64,000 bases of DNA from Gemmiger gallinarum (GTDB lineage: Bacteria; Bacillota; Clostridia; Oscillospirales; Ruminococcaceae): NCBI RefSeq assembly GCF_014982805.1, contig NZ_JADCKC010000001.1, positions 1 through 64,000 of the forward strand, written 5' to 3'. The first letter of the stretch is position 1. The number at the start of each line of letters is the position of its first letter. Shown in pieces: positions 8,684 to 16,865 of this stretch. The translations under genes were made by a program, and so were the position numbers. The notes below the pieces were generated by a model. The model was not told where the DNA came from. It made no database searches and worked only from the letters and a program-made list of their open reading frames with translations.

Positions 8684-9931
8684 ATGGACAAACGCAGAGT
8701 CGTCGTCACCGGCCTTGGCACGGTGAATCCTATCGGACACAACACTGCCGAGACCTGGGCCGCCGCCAAGGCAGGCGTCTGCGGCATCGCGCCCATCACC
8801 CTGTTTGACGCCAGCAATTTCAAGGTACATCTGGCGGGGGAAGTCAAGGACTTTGACCCTCAGCCGGTTATCGAGCGGCGGGACGCCAAAAAGATGGCCC
8901 GCTTCACCCAGTTCGCCGTCTATGCGGCAGCGGAGGCCCTGGCGGACAGCGGCCTTTCCGTCGACCCTGATTCCCCGGAGGCTGCCCGCTGCGGCGTTAT
9001 TGTTTCCAGCGGCATCGGCGGCCTGCCCGTCATCGAGGAAGAGCATTCCCGCGGCCTGCAGAAGGGCTTTGAGCGGGTCAGCCCCTTCTTTGTGCCCATG
9101 ACCATCGCCAATATGGCGGCGGCCCAGATCGCCATCCGCACCGGCTTCAAGGGCATGTGCAACTGCCCCGTCACCGCCTGCGCCGGCGGTACCAACGCGG
9201 TGGGCGACGCTTTCCATCGCATCCGCGACGGTTACGAGGATGTCATGCTCTGCGGCGGCGCCGAAAGCTGCATCAGCGAGCTGGGCATCGGCGGCTTCTC
9301 CAGCATGAAAGCCCTGTGCAATGCCGAGGACCCCGCCTGCGCCAGCGTTCCCTTTGATGCCCGCCGTTCCGGCTTCGTCATGGGCGAGGGCGGCGGCGTC
9401 CTGGTTCTGGAGGAACTGGAGCACGCCAAGGCCCGCGGCGCAAAGATCTACGCCGAGATGATCGGCTACGGCGCCAACTGCGACGCCTACCACATCACCG
9501 CACCGGCACCGGAGGGGGCAGGCGGCGCGGCCTGCATGACCCTGGCCATTCAGGATGCAGACATTCAGCCGGAGGATGTGGACTACATCAACGCCCACGG
9601 CACCTCCACCCACATGAACGACTCCTGTGAGACTGCTGCCATCAAGACGGCTTTCGGCGACTGGGCGTATAAACTTTGCGTGTCCAGCACCAAGTCCATG
9701 ACCGGCCACCTGCTGGGCGGCGCGGGCGGCGTGGAGGCGGTCCTCACCGTTATGGCGCTGCACGACGGCTTTGTCCCCGCCACCATCCATTATGAGCAGC
9801 CCGACCCCGAGTGCGATCTGGACTATGTGCCCAACACCGGCCGGGAGATGCCCCTGCGCTGCGCCATGAGCAACAGCCTGGGCTTCGGCGGTCACAACGC
9901 CTGCATCGTCCTGCGCAAATGGGAGGGCTGA
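8684..9931 (+). CDS. fabF: 3-oxoacyl-ACP synthase II
   Basis: The 415-residue condensing enzyme shows Cys166 in [15 protein letters not shown], His305 in NAHGTST, Lys337 and His342 in [14 protein letters not shown]. It elongates acyl-ACP with malonyl-ACP. ATG 8684 ([10 protein letters not shown]) is chosen because AAGGAG lies 8 nt upstream and the conserved N terminus begins there. No separate fabB-like gene is present in the cluster. Confidence 0.95.
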   Translation: MDKRRVVVTGLGTVNPIGHNTAETWAAAKAGVCGIAPITLFDASNFKVHLAGEVKDFDPQPVIERRDAKKMARFTQFAVYAAAEALADSGLSVDPDSPEAARCGVIVSSGIGGLPVIEEEHSRGLQKGFERVSPFFVPMTIANMAAAQIAIRTGFKGMCNCPVTACAGGTNAVGDAFHRIRDGYEDVMLCGGAESCISELGIGGFSSMKALCNAEDPACASVPFDARRSGFVMGEGGGVLVLEELEHAKARGAKIYAEMIGYGANCDAYHITAPAPEGAGGAACMTLAIQDADIQPEDVDYINAHGTSTHMNDSCETAAIKTAFGDWAYKLCVSSTKSMTGHLLGGAGGVEAVLTVMALHDGFVPATIHYEQPDPECDLDYVPNTGREMPLRCAMSNSLGFGGHNACIVLRKWEG

Positions 9932-9933
9932 AC

Positions 9934-10428
9934 ATGAACGTTGAAAGTTCCATTCCCGCCCTCCCGCGGGAGAACGCCAACACCCTGACCTGCGACGAGA
10001 TCGCCAGCATTCTGCCCCACCGCTATCCCTTTGCCCTGGTGGACCGCATCCTGGATATGGAACCGGGCCAGTGGGCGGTGGGCCGCAAATGCGTCAGCGG
10101 AAACGAGGCCTTTTTCTGCGGACATTTCCCGGAGTACAAGGTCATGCCCGGCGTGCTGATCCTGGAGGCCATGGCCCAGGTGGGGGCGGTGGCGCTGCTC
10201 TGCCAGCCGGAAAACCGCGGCAAACTGGCCTTCTTCGGCGGCGTCAAGAACGCCCGCTTCAAATATCAGGTCACTCCCGGCGATGTGCTGGAACTCCGCT
10301 GTGAGATCGTGCGCCGGGTGGGCCCGGTGGGGTACGGCATGGCCCGCGCCTTTGTGGACGGCAAACTGGCTGCCCAGGCCGAGCTGACCTTTGCCCTCAG
10401 CGCGCCCAAGGCGGATGCCGCTCAGTGA
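9934..10428 (+). CDS. fabZ: 3-hydroxyacyl-ACP dehydratase
   Basis: The 164-residue hot-dog-fold protein contains [12 protein letters not shown] and the catalytic His64/Glu78 pair in [20 protein letters not shown]. It dehydrates 3-hydroxyacyl-ACP to trans-2-enoyl-ACP for FabK. The start at 9934 is 2 nt after the fabF stop with GGGAGG upstream. It is the last gene before a strong terminator. In many Clostridia fabZ lies between accB and accC, neither of which is found here. Confidence 0.95.
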   Translation: MNVESSIPALPRENANTLTCDEIASILPHRYPFALVDRILDMEPGQWAVGRKCVSGNEAFFCGHFPEYKVMPGVLILEAMAQVGAVALLCQPENRGKLAFFGGVKNARFKYQVTPGDVLELRCEIVRRVGPVGYGMARAFVDGKLAAQAELTFALSAPKADAAQ

Positions 10429-10445
10429 CAAAATAGATAAAATCA

Positions 10446-10496
10446 AAAAGAGGTACTCCCGCTGCACAGAATGCGGCGGAAGTACCTCTTTTTCTT
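10446..10496. terminator. Bidirectional terminator after fabZ
   Basis: AAAAAGAGGTACT and AGTACCTCTTTTT form a long stem with an inner CCGC/GCGG helix. A- and T-tracts on both sides let it end the FAS II operon (+) and the convergent methyltransferase gene (-). Confidence 0.9.
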
Positions 10497-10532
10497 GATT
10501 CCCGATGAGCGCGCTGTATGCCCCAGGCTGAC

Positions 10533-11150
10533 TTACTTTCTTAAGGACAGAAGCCCCGAACAGTAGGAAAACGGCTCAAATTGCATGGTCGGGAAACTGG
10601 ACTTCAGCTCGTCAAAGACAAAGTAAATCTCGTCCTCGTCCCAGCTGTCGCCCGCCTCAGCCCGGCAGGCTTCCAGCTCCCGGCGGGTGGCAAAGGCCAC
10701 ATCCCCGATATAGAGGCTGCCGCCTTCCCGCAGACAGGACAGCAGCTCCCCGAGAAAGGAGACCTTTTGCGCATCGGTGAGGTGGTGCAGGGAATAGGTG
10801 GCCAGAATGGCATCATAGCGGTTTTGCCGCAGCGGGGCGGCCAGCCCTTTGGAAAAATCCCCCTGAACCAGGATGGCCTCCGGCATTTTTTGCTGGGCCA
10901 GCTCGATCATTTTGGAGGAAAAGTCCTGCCCGAAGATCCGGCACCCCTGTTCGTACAGTCGGGCAGTCAGAACACCGGTACCAAACCCGATATCCAGAAT
11001 ATCCCGCCCCGGAGCGCTCAGTACCCGGCGGAAAATCTCATCCATAATGTCCTGATACCCGGCAAACGGGTAGCGGCTGTTCTCGTCGGAACGGCGGACG
11101 CTGTTGTCGTACTCCTGCGCCCAAAGATTGAACCCCTGATTGTCCAGCAT
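10533..11150 (-). CDS. Class I SAM-dependent methyltransferase
   Basis: The 205-residue protein has a Rossmann methyltransferase core: motif I ILDIGFGTGVLTARL at about residues 55-69, an acidic residue in IFGQDFSSKMIELA, and YDAILATYSLHHLTD as motif IV/post-IV. It resembles small-molecule or YjhP-like methyltransferases, but the substrate is unknown. A short AAGGAG site precedes the ATG. The gene stands alone between the fabZ terminator and a small membrane-protein gene on the same strand. Confidence 0.8.
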   Translation of the reverse strand: MLDNQGFNLWAQEYDNSVRRSDENSRYPFAGYQDIMDEIFRRVLSAPGRDILDIGFGTGVLTARLYEQGCRIFGQDFSSKMIELAQQKMPEAILVQGDFSKGLAAPLRQNRYDAILATYSLHHLTDAQKVSFLGELLSCLREGGSLYIGDVAFATRRELEACRAEAGDSWDEDEIYFVFDELKSSFPTMQFEPFSYCSGLLSLRK

Positions 11151-11248
11151 GAGAAAACTCCTTGTGCTTTTTCAGGCATTCTACCATATCCGGGCAGACT
11201 GGTAAAGACTCTGATACAATCCGAGGCGCAGCAGGGAACGATCCCGAT

Positions 11249-11283
11249 ACAAAAACACGGCGGCCCGCAAGGGCAGCCGTGTA
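11249..11283 (-). terminator. Terminator of the DUF378 gene
   Basis: Read on the minus strand, ACACGGCTGCCC TTGC GGGCCGCCGTGT forms a GC-rich stem followed by TTTTTGT. It separates the DUF378 gene from the methyltransferase gene downstream. Confidence 0.8.
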
Positions 11284-11357
11284 AGGGGCAGGGGATAAGT
11301 AGCACGCCGGCACAAAGGGCACCGGCGCAGCGGGCGTTCCTGCAGCCCGCCGAAGGC

Positions 11358-11576
11358 TTACTGGGCGTCCCGGTTCTCGGGCGGCTTGGACATGAACAGC
11401 GTGGGGATCAATGCGATCGCCGCCAGGCCCACCAGGATGAACACCGCGCGGGCCAGCCAGCCAAGACTGCCGCCGAACAGCCAGCCCACCGCGTCGAACG
11501 CCCAGATGCCGTAGATGCCCCAGTTCAGCCCGCCGATAATGACGAGCAGGAGCAGGATCTTCTGAAATAAGGACAT
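11358..11576 (-). CDS. DUF378 family small membrane protein
   Basis: The 72-residue protein has two predicted transmembrane helices (KILLLLVIIGGLNWGIYGIW and an ARAVFILVGLAAIALIP stretch) separated by a short glycine-rich loop. This is the DUF378 (YuzA-like) pattern, including GGLNWG. Its function is unknown. Start ATG 11576 is preferred because GGAGG lies 9 nt upstream; an ATG seven codons earlier would place that ribosome binding site inside the gene. It is probably monocistronic. Confidence 0.85.
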   Translation of the reverse strand: MSLFQKILLLLVIIGGLNWGIYGIWAFDAVGWLFGGSLGWLARAVFILVGLAAIALIPTLFMSKPPENRDAQ

Positions 11577-11658
11577 GAAAAACATCCTCCTTTCCACTGG
11601 CAGTATTGCCGGGCAGGAGGATGTTTATGCACACTTTATGGTTTGGGGGCAGGGAAGA

Positions 11659-13026
11659 TCAGTTCTTCAGTGCCTGCATGGGGGCGGGAATGCGTCCGCC
11701 GCGATGGATCATGACGTCAGGCTTGAACTTGGAGATGGGCATAATGGGAGCGTGACCCAGCAGACCGCCGAAGTCCAGCACATCGCCCGCCTTGTGTCCA
11801 ATGGCCGGGATGACGCGGACGGCAGTGGTCTTGCTGTTGACCATGCCGATGGCTGCCTCGTCGGCAATCAGGGCGCTGATGACCTCGGCGGAGGTGTCGC
11901 CGGGGATGACCACCATGTCGATGCCCACCGAGCAGACTGCGGTCATGGCTTCCAGCTTTTCCAGCGTTAGGCTGCCGCACTCAGCGGCCTTGATCATGCC
12001 GTCGTCCTCGGAGACCGGAATGAAGGCGCCGGACAGGCCGCCCACATGGTTGGAGGCCATAACGCCGCCTTTCTTGACTGCGTCGTTGAGCAGGGCCAGG
12101 CAGGCGGTGGTACCGCAGCAGCCGCAGCTTTCCAGGCCCATCTCTTCCAGAATGTTGGCCACACTGTCGCCGATGGCCGGGGTGGGCGCCAGGGACAGGT
12201 CGATGATGCCGGCGGGCACGCCCAGCCGCTCGCTGGCCAGGTTGGCCACCAGCTGGCCCAGACGGGTGATCTTGAAGGCGGTGCGCTTGACCAGTTCGGC
12301 CACCTCGTCCATAGGGGCGTCCTTGGGCAGCTTGGCTAGGGCGGCACGCACAGCGCCGGGGCCGGAAACACCCACGTGGATCTCGCAGTCGGGCTCGCCG
12401 GGACCATGGAAGGCGCCCGCCATGAAGGGGTTGTCCTCCGGCGCGTTGCAGAAGACCACCAGCTTGGCGTCGCCCATGCACATGTTGTCCTGGGTCAGCT
12501 CGGCGGTTTTGCGGACCACCTGGCCCATCATGCGCACCGCGTCCATGTTGATGCCGGACTTGGTGGAGCCCACGTTGATGCTGGAGCAGACGATCTCGGT
12601 CTCGGCCAGGGCGCGGGGAATGCTCTCGATCAGGCGTTTGTCGCCTGCCGAAAAGCCCTTGTGCACCAGCGCGCCGAAACCGCCGATGAAGTTGACACCC
12701 ACCGTTTTGGCGGCGGCATCCAGGGCTTTGGCGTAGTCTACGGGATCGGCATCGGGTGCGGCGCCCAGAAGCATGGAGATGGGAGTGACGCTGATGCGCT
12801 TGTTGACAATGGGAATGCCGTACTCGGCGCTGATGGCGTCCACCACGGGAACCAAGTTTTTGGCGCGGGAAACAATTTTGTTGTAGATCTTTTCGCAGGC
12901 TGCCTTGCCGTCGGGGTCAATGCAGTCGAGCAGGCTGATGCCCATCGTTACGGTGCGGACATCGAGATTCTCGTTTGTCAGCATCTCGATGGTTTCCATA
13001 ATATCGCCGCTGTTCAGTATCCGCAT
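11659..13026 (-). CDS. UPF0210 (DUF711, PFL family) protein
   Basis: The 455-residue protein matches the UPF0210/DUF711 family along its length, with the typical start ([19 protein letters not shown]), a CVSGPGAV-like segment, [15 protein letters not shown] and a C-terminal [14 protein letters not shown]-type motif. The family shares a fold with glycyl-radical (pyruvate formate-lyase-like) enzymes, but its reaction is not established. It lies 17 nt behind a UPF0237 ACT-domain gene, a pairing found widely in Firmicutes and archaea, which implies joint function. GGAGGGG precedes the ATG. Confidence 0.9.
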   Translation of the reverse strand: MRILNSGDIMETIEMLTNENLDVRTVTMGISLLDCIDPDGKAACEKIYNKIVSRAKNLVPVVDAISAEYGIPIVNKRISVTPISMLLGAAPDADPVDYAKALDAAAKTVGVNFIGGFGALVHKGFSAGDKRLIESIPRALAETEIVCSSINVGSTKSGINMDAVRMMGQVVRKTAELTQDNMCMGDAKLVVFCNAPEDNPFMAGAFHGPGEPDCEIHVGVSGPGAVRAALAKLPKDAPMDEVAELVKRTAFKITRLGQLVANLASERLGVPAGIIDLSLAPTPAIGDSVANILEEMGLESCGCCGTTACLALLNDAVKKGGVMASNHVGGLSGAFIPVSEDDGMIKAAECGSLTLEKLEAMTAVCSVGIDMVVIPGDTSAEVISALIADEAAIGMVNSKTTAVRVIPAIGHKAGDVLDFGGLLGHAPIMPISKFKPDVMIHRGGRIPAPMQALKN

Positions 13027-13043
13027 GTTAGCAAACCCCTCCG

Positions 13044-13313
13044 TCAGATTTTGTGCATGGCGTCAAAGACTTCCTGACGCGTCAGCGTGACCTGCATCTT
13101 CATTTCCTTGCCCAGCTCGTCAAAGCGGGCGCGGACAGCGTCCTGCGGAACGTTTGCCTTGGACAGGTCCACCAGCATGATCATGCAGAACATTTCCTGC
13201 ATGATGCTCTGGGTCACATCCTCAATGTTGATGTTCATTTCGGCGCACACGGTGCCGACTTTGGCGACAACGCCGACGGTATCATGGCCGATGACGGTAA
13301 TGACAGCTTTCAT
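13044..13313 (-). CDS. UPF0237 ACT-domain protein
   Basis: The 89-residue protein is a single ACT domain ([20 protein letters not shown], then [14 protein letters not shown]) plus a short tail. ACT domains usually bind amino acids or other small ligands and act as regulatory modules. The gene is transcribed with the UPF0210 gene downstream, so it probably senses a ligand for, or is a subunit of, that enzyme. A minus-strand -10-like TATAAT lies about 50 nt upstream. Confidence 0.9.
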   Translation of the reverse strand: MKAVITVIGHDTVGVVAKVGTVCAEMNINIEDVTQSIMQEMFCMIMLVDLSKANVPQDAVRARFDELGKEMKMQVTLTRQEVFDAMHKI

Positions 13314-13360
13314 AATAAATATCCCCCATCCCAGATATATTGGATATTGCGAACACAGCC

Positions 13361-13366
13361 ATTATA
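13361..13366 (-). promoter_or_regulatory. Minus-strand -10 box for the UPF0237-UPF0210 pair
   Basis: Read leftwards the sequence is a perfect TATAAT. No good -35 is visible 17 bp away, so this is a partial promoter call. Confidence 0.45.
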
Positions 13367-13463
13367 ACAGATTTCTTTCCGTTTGGATACCACTGTACAG
13401 GAATTTATAGCGCAAAAGCGGCCATGCCCCGGAAAAAGGGATGCAAACCCCGGACCGATATGC

Positions 13464-13469
13464 TATAAT
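13464..13469 (+). promoter_or_regulatory. -10 box upstream of the Lrp-type regulator
   Basis: TGCTATAAT gives a perfect TATAAT hexamer about 65 nt before the regulator start. A -35 match is weak. Confidence 0.45.
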
Positions 13470-13536
13470 GACAGAAAAATCTGTTTTGGCACGCGCCCTG
13501 CCGGCACTGCGGTCCGGGGCGGGAAAGGAGCGAGTT

Positions 13537-14025
13537 ATGGAAAAGATGGAAGAATTGCTGCATATTCTGGAGAAAAACGCACGCCTTCCGCTGGAGGATA
13601 TCGCTGCGATGATGGATGTCCCCGCCGCCGAGGCCGCCGCACTGATGGATGAGGCGACCGAGAAGGGGTATGTCCGGGGCTATCAGGCGCTGGTGGACTG
13701 GGAAAAGGCCGGCGTCAATCAGGTGGAGGCTGTGATCGAGCTGCACGTGTCTCCCCGCAAAGACCGCGGATTTGAGGAGATTGCCGCCACCATTGCAGCC
13801 TTTGAGGAAGTGGACGGCGTCATGCTCATGAGCGGCGGCTATGATCTGCTGGTCACCATCAAAGGCAGCAGTTTCCAGCAGATTGCCCTGTTTGTGGCCA
13901 TGCGGCTTTCCCCGCTGGACGACGTGCTGTCCACGGCCACCAGCTTTGTGCTGCGCCCGTACAAGCGCGGCGGCATCCTGTTTCAGGATGAAGAGATCGA
14001 CGAAAGAGAGTGTACGGTGCTGTGA
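13537..14025 (+). CDS. Lrp/AsnC-family transcriptional regulator
   Basis: The 162-residue protein has an N-terminal helix-turn-helix (residues 1-50, LEDIAAMMDVPAAEAAALMD) and a C-terminal RAM/ACT-like effector domain with VDGVMLMSGGYDLLVTIKG. Lrp-type proteins respond to amino acids. ATG 13537 has a GAAAGGAG site 6 nt upstream and removes an unconserved upstream extension. Its TGA overlaps the ATG of the aminotransferase, so the regulator and enzyme are coupled and the enzyme's substrate may be the effector. Confidence 0.9.
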   Translation: MEKMEELLHILEKNARLPLEDIAAMMDVPAAEAAALMDEATEKGYVRGYQALVDWEKAGVNQVEAVIELHVSPRKDRGFEEIAATIAAFEEVDGVMLMSGGYDLLVTIKGSSFQQIALFVAMRLSPLDDVLSTATSFVLRPYKRGGILFQDEEIDERECTVL

Positions 14026-15203
14026 TGGATTACGAATCTTTGCTTTCTCCCCGGGCGAAGGCCATGCGTCCTTCCGGAATCCGCAAGTTTTTTGACCTTG
14101 CGGCCGATATGCCGGAGTGCATTTCTCTGGGTGTGGGTGAGCCGGACTTCAAGACGCCCTGGAGCGTGCGCGACGCGGCCATCCGGACTCTGCAGCAGGG
14201 GCGGACCCGCTACACCGCCAACGCAGGCATGAAGGAACTGCGGGACGAGATCTGCAAGTATCTTGACCGCCGCTTTGACCTGCACTACCATCCCGAGGAT
14301 GAAGTTCTCGTCACGGTAGGCGGCAGCGAGGCCATTGACATGGCCATCCGCGCCCTGGTGGAGCCGGGGGATGAGGTCATCATTCCCGAACCCTGTTTTG
14401 TCTGCTACGAGCCCATCACCGAGCTGACCGGTGGCGTCCCGGTGCATATCGCCACCCGGCCGGAGGACGGTTTCCGCCTCAAGGCGGAGCAGCTGCGGGC
14501 GGCCATCACCCCCAAAACCAAGCTGCTGATCCTGCCGTACCCCAATAACCCCACCGGCGGCGTTATGGAGCGCGCCGACCTGGAGGCCATCGCCGAGGTC
14601 CTGCGCGGCACCAACGTTCTGGTGCTGTCGGATGAGATCTACTCCGAGCTGACCTACGGCCCTGAGCACCACGTCAGCATTGCGGCCCTGCCCGGCATGC
14701 GGGAGCACACCATTGTGGTCAACGGTTTTTCCAAGTCCTACGCCATGACGGGCTGGCGGCTGGGCTACGCGGTTGGCCCCGCTCCCATCATCAAGGTCAT
14801 GACCAAGATCCACCAGAGCTGCATCATGTCGGCTCCCACCACCAGTCAGTACGCCGCCATTACCGCCCTGCGCCAGTGCGACGATCAGATCGAAAAAATG
14901 CGGGACGAGTATAACCGCCGCCGCCGTTTTCTGGTCAAGGCCCTGAACGATATGGGCATGGACTGCTTTACGCCGTTGGGAGCTTTCTATGTATTCCCCA
15001 GTATTCAGGTGTCGGGACTGAGCAGCGCCGCCTTCTGCGAGCTGCTTTTGCAGGAAAAGCATGTTGCCATCGTTCCCGGCGACGCTTTCGGGGCATCCGG
15101 TGAGGGCTACGCCCGCATCAGTTACGCCTACAGCGTGGAGTATCTTGAGACTGCCATCAAGCGGATGCGCGCATTTTTGAAAGAACACGGCTGGCACAAG
15201 TAA
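14025..15203 (+). CDS. PLP-dependent class I/II aminotransferase
   Basis: The 392-residue fold-type I enzyme has the N-terminal ISLGVGEPDF motif, PYPNNPTGGVM, SDEIYSELTYG and the Schiff-base lysine in NGFSKSYAMTGWRLGY. It belongs to the aspartate/aromatic aminotransferase branch (AspB/PatA-like); the exact amino acid cannot be assigned. The start overlaps the stop of the Lrp-type gene (TGATG). The same regulator-aminotransferase pairing is common in Clostridia. Confidence 0.9.
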   Translation: MDYESLLSPRAKAMRPSGIRKFFDLAADMPECISLGVGEPDFKTPWSVRDAAIRTLQQGRTRYTANAGMKELRDEICKYLDRRFDLHYHPEDEVLVTVGGSEAIDMAIRALVEPGDEVIIPEPCFVCYEPITELTGGVPVHIATRPEDGFRLKAEQLRAAITPKTKLLILPYPNNPTGGVMERADLEAIAEVLRGTNVLVLSDEIYSELTYGPEHHVSIAALPGMREHTIVVNGFSKSYAMTGWRLGYAVGPAPIIKVMTKIHQSCIMSAPTTSQYAAITALRQCDDQIEKMRDEYNRRRRFLVKALNDMGMDCFTPLGAFYVFPSIQVSGLSSAAFCELLLQEKHVAIVPGDAFGASGEGYARISYAYSVEYLETAIKRMRAFLKEHGWHK

Positions 15204-15228
15204 GCCGCTTCTCGGGGAGGAAACACCA

Positions 15229-16125
15229 ATGCAAAAACAAAGCGTAACGGTTATTGCGCCCGCCAAGCTGAACCTTTCCCTGGACGTTGTGGGCCTTTTG
15301 CCCAACGGATACCATGATCTTGACATGGTCATGCAGGCCATCACTCTGCGGGAACAGCTGACTTTGCGCCGCAGCGAGACCCTCAACGTACGTATGCCCG
15401 GCAGCTTTGTGCCGGTCAATGACAAGAACACGGCCGTCAAAGCGGCCATGGCCTTCTTCCACTATACCGGGCTGCTGGCCGGGGTGGATATCACCATCCG
15501 CAAGACGATCCCGGTGCGGGCCGGTATGGCGGGGGGCAGTGCCGACGCCGCCGGGGTGCTGGTGGGCATGAACGAACTGTACGGCGCCCGCCTTTCCATG
15601 AGCGAACTCTGCGCCCTGGGGGCAACCATCGGCGCCGACGTGCCCTTTGCCCTCATGGGGGGTACCTGCCGGGTGCAGGGGGTGGGGGACTTCATCAAAG
15701 CCCTGCCGCCCTGCCCGCCCTGCTGGTTCGTGGTGGTCATGCCGTCGGTGGGCGTCTCCACGCCGGAGGCCTTCCAGAGGTACGACACCATGGGCAGCCC
15801 TGTCCATCCCGACTGCCAGGCCCAGGAGGATGCCATCCGGGCAGGGGACCTTGCGGGCCTCTGCCGGGCGGCGGGCAATGCCCTGGAACATTGCAGCGGC
15901 GCCGAGGAAACCCCTGCCATCCGGAAACTTCTGGACGAGGCCGGGGCCTGCACCAGCCTCATGACCGGGTCGGGGGCGGCAGTGTTCGGCATCTTTGACG
16001 ACGAGGCCAAAGCCCGTGCCGCCCGCACCGCCCTGCAAAAACAGTATAAAAAGGTGTATCTGGCAAAGCCGGACCTGGGCGGCGCCCGGGTGGTGTACAG
16101 CCGTCCCCTCAAAGCCAAAAACTGA
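15229..16125 (+). CDS. ispE: 4-diphosphocytidyl-2-C-methyl-D-erythritol kinase
   Basis: The 298-residue GHMP kinase has the substrate motif APAKLNLSLDV (Lys13), the ATP loop PVRAGMAGGSADAAGVL (96-112) and catalytic Asp137 in GADVPFALMGGT. It phosphorylates CDP-methylerythritol in the MEP isoprenoid pathway. A GGGGAGG site precedes the ATG. spoIIR follows after a structured 92-nt gap. Confidence 0.93.
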   Translation: MQKQSVTVIAPAKLNLSLDVVGLLPNGYHDLDMVMQAITLREQLTLRRSETLNVRMPGSFVPVNDKNTAVKAAMAFFHYTGLLAGVDITIRKTIPVRAGMAGGSADAAGVLVGMNELYGARLSMSELCALGATIGADVPFALMGGTCRVQGVGDFIKALPPCPPCWFVVVMPSVGVSTPEAFQRYDTMGSPVHPDCQAQEDAIRAGDLAGLCRAAGNALEHCSGAEETPAIRKLLDEAGACTSLMTGSGAAVFGIFDDEAKARAARTALQKQYKKVYLAKPDLGGARVVYSRPLKAKN

Positions 16126-16142
16126 TTGGATTTTATGTATAG

Positions 16143-16214
16143 ACCCTCCGGGTCGGGACCATACTTTCTTTGCCGCCAAACTCCGGCGGAAAAAGAGGTT
16201 TCGACCGGGAGGGT
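16143..16214 (+). promoter_or_regulatory. Stem-loop enclosing the spoIIR ribosome binding site
   Basis: ACCCTCCGGGTCG (16143-16155) pairs with CGACCGGGAGGGT (16202-16214) with one mismatch, and an inner CCGCC/GGCGG hairpin (16173-16189) sits in the loop. The 3' arm contains the GGGAGGG Shine-Dalgarno and is followed by TTT and the spoIIR ATG. It could act as an ispE terminator or hide the ribosome binding site of spoIIR. Confidence 0.65.
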
Positions 16215-16217
16215 TTT

Positions 16218-16841
16218 ATGAAACAGCGAACTTTTCGCCTGCCCGTCCGCCGTGCCGCCGTTGAGATCGGCGTGGCACTGGGGCTGGTTTTGACCGTTGT
16301 ACTTACCGCGGCGCTCTGGCACCGCCAGCAGGTATCTGCCGCCGTCTGCGCGGACACCCTTCGCCTGCATATCCTTGCCAACAGCGACACCATCGAGGAC
16401 CAGCTGCTCAAGCTGAAGGTCCGGGATGCCGTTCTCACCGAGATGCCCGATATCCTGGCCGATGCCGACGACAAGGCAGACGCCGTCGCGGCGGTGAACG
16501 CCGCTCAGCGCCGCCTGCAAAAGACGGCGGAGGACACCCTGCGCCGGGTGGGCAGTGCCCAGACCGTTGCCGTCCGGCTGGAACAGGCGGAATTTGCTGC
16601 CAGGGATTACGGCAGTTTCCGTCTGCCCGGCGGGACCTACACTGCCCTGCGCATCGAGCTGGGCAAAGCGGAGGGCCATAACTGGTTCTGCGTGCTGTAT
16701 CCGGAGCTGTGCATCGGCAGCAGCGAGGCGCAGTATAAGGACGAGGCCGAGAACGCTCTGGTTTTCGGCGGGTATGAAGTCCGGTTTGCCCTGCTGGACG
16801 GGGCAAAAAAACTGGCGGATGTCATCCGCGGCATCGGATGA
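16218..16841 (+). CDS. spoIIR: Stage II sporulation protein R
   Basis: The 207-residue protein has an N-terminal membrane/signal segment (residues about 14-35) and the SpoIIR core: LRLHILANSDTIEDQLLKLKVRD, LPGGTYTALRIELGKAEGHN and WFCVLYPELC. In sporulating Firmicutes SpoIIR is made in the forespore, exported to the intermembrane space and triggers SpoIIGA to process pro-sigma-E. ATG 16218 is 4 nt after GGGAGGG, which is inside a strong stem-loop. addB follows 24 nt downstream. Presence of an intact gene indicates a spore-forming or recently spore-forming ancestry. Confidence 0.9.
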   Translation: MKQRTFRLPVRRAAVEIGVALGLVLTVVLTAALWHRQQVSAAVCADTLRLHILANSDTIEDQLLKLKVRDAVLTEMPDILADADDKADAVAAVNAAQRRLQKTAEDTLRRVGSAQTVAVRLEQAEFAARDYGSFRLPGGTYTALRIELGKAEGHNWFCVLYPELCIGSSEAQYKDEAENALVFGGYEVRFALLDGAKKLADVIRGIG

Positions 16842-16865
16842 ACGATAGATAGAAAGGAAAACCAC

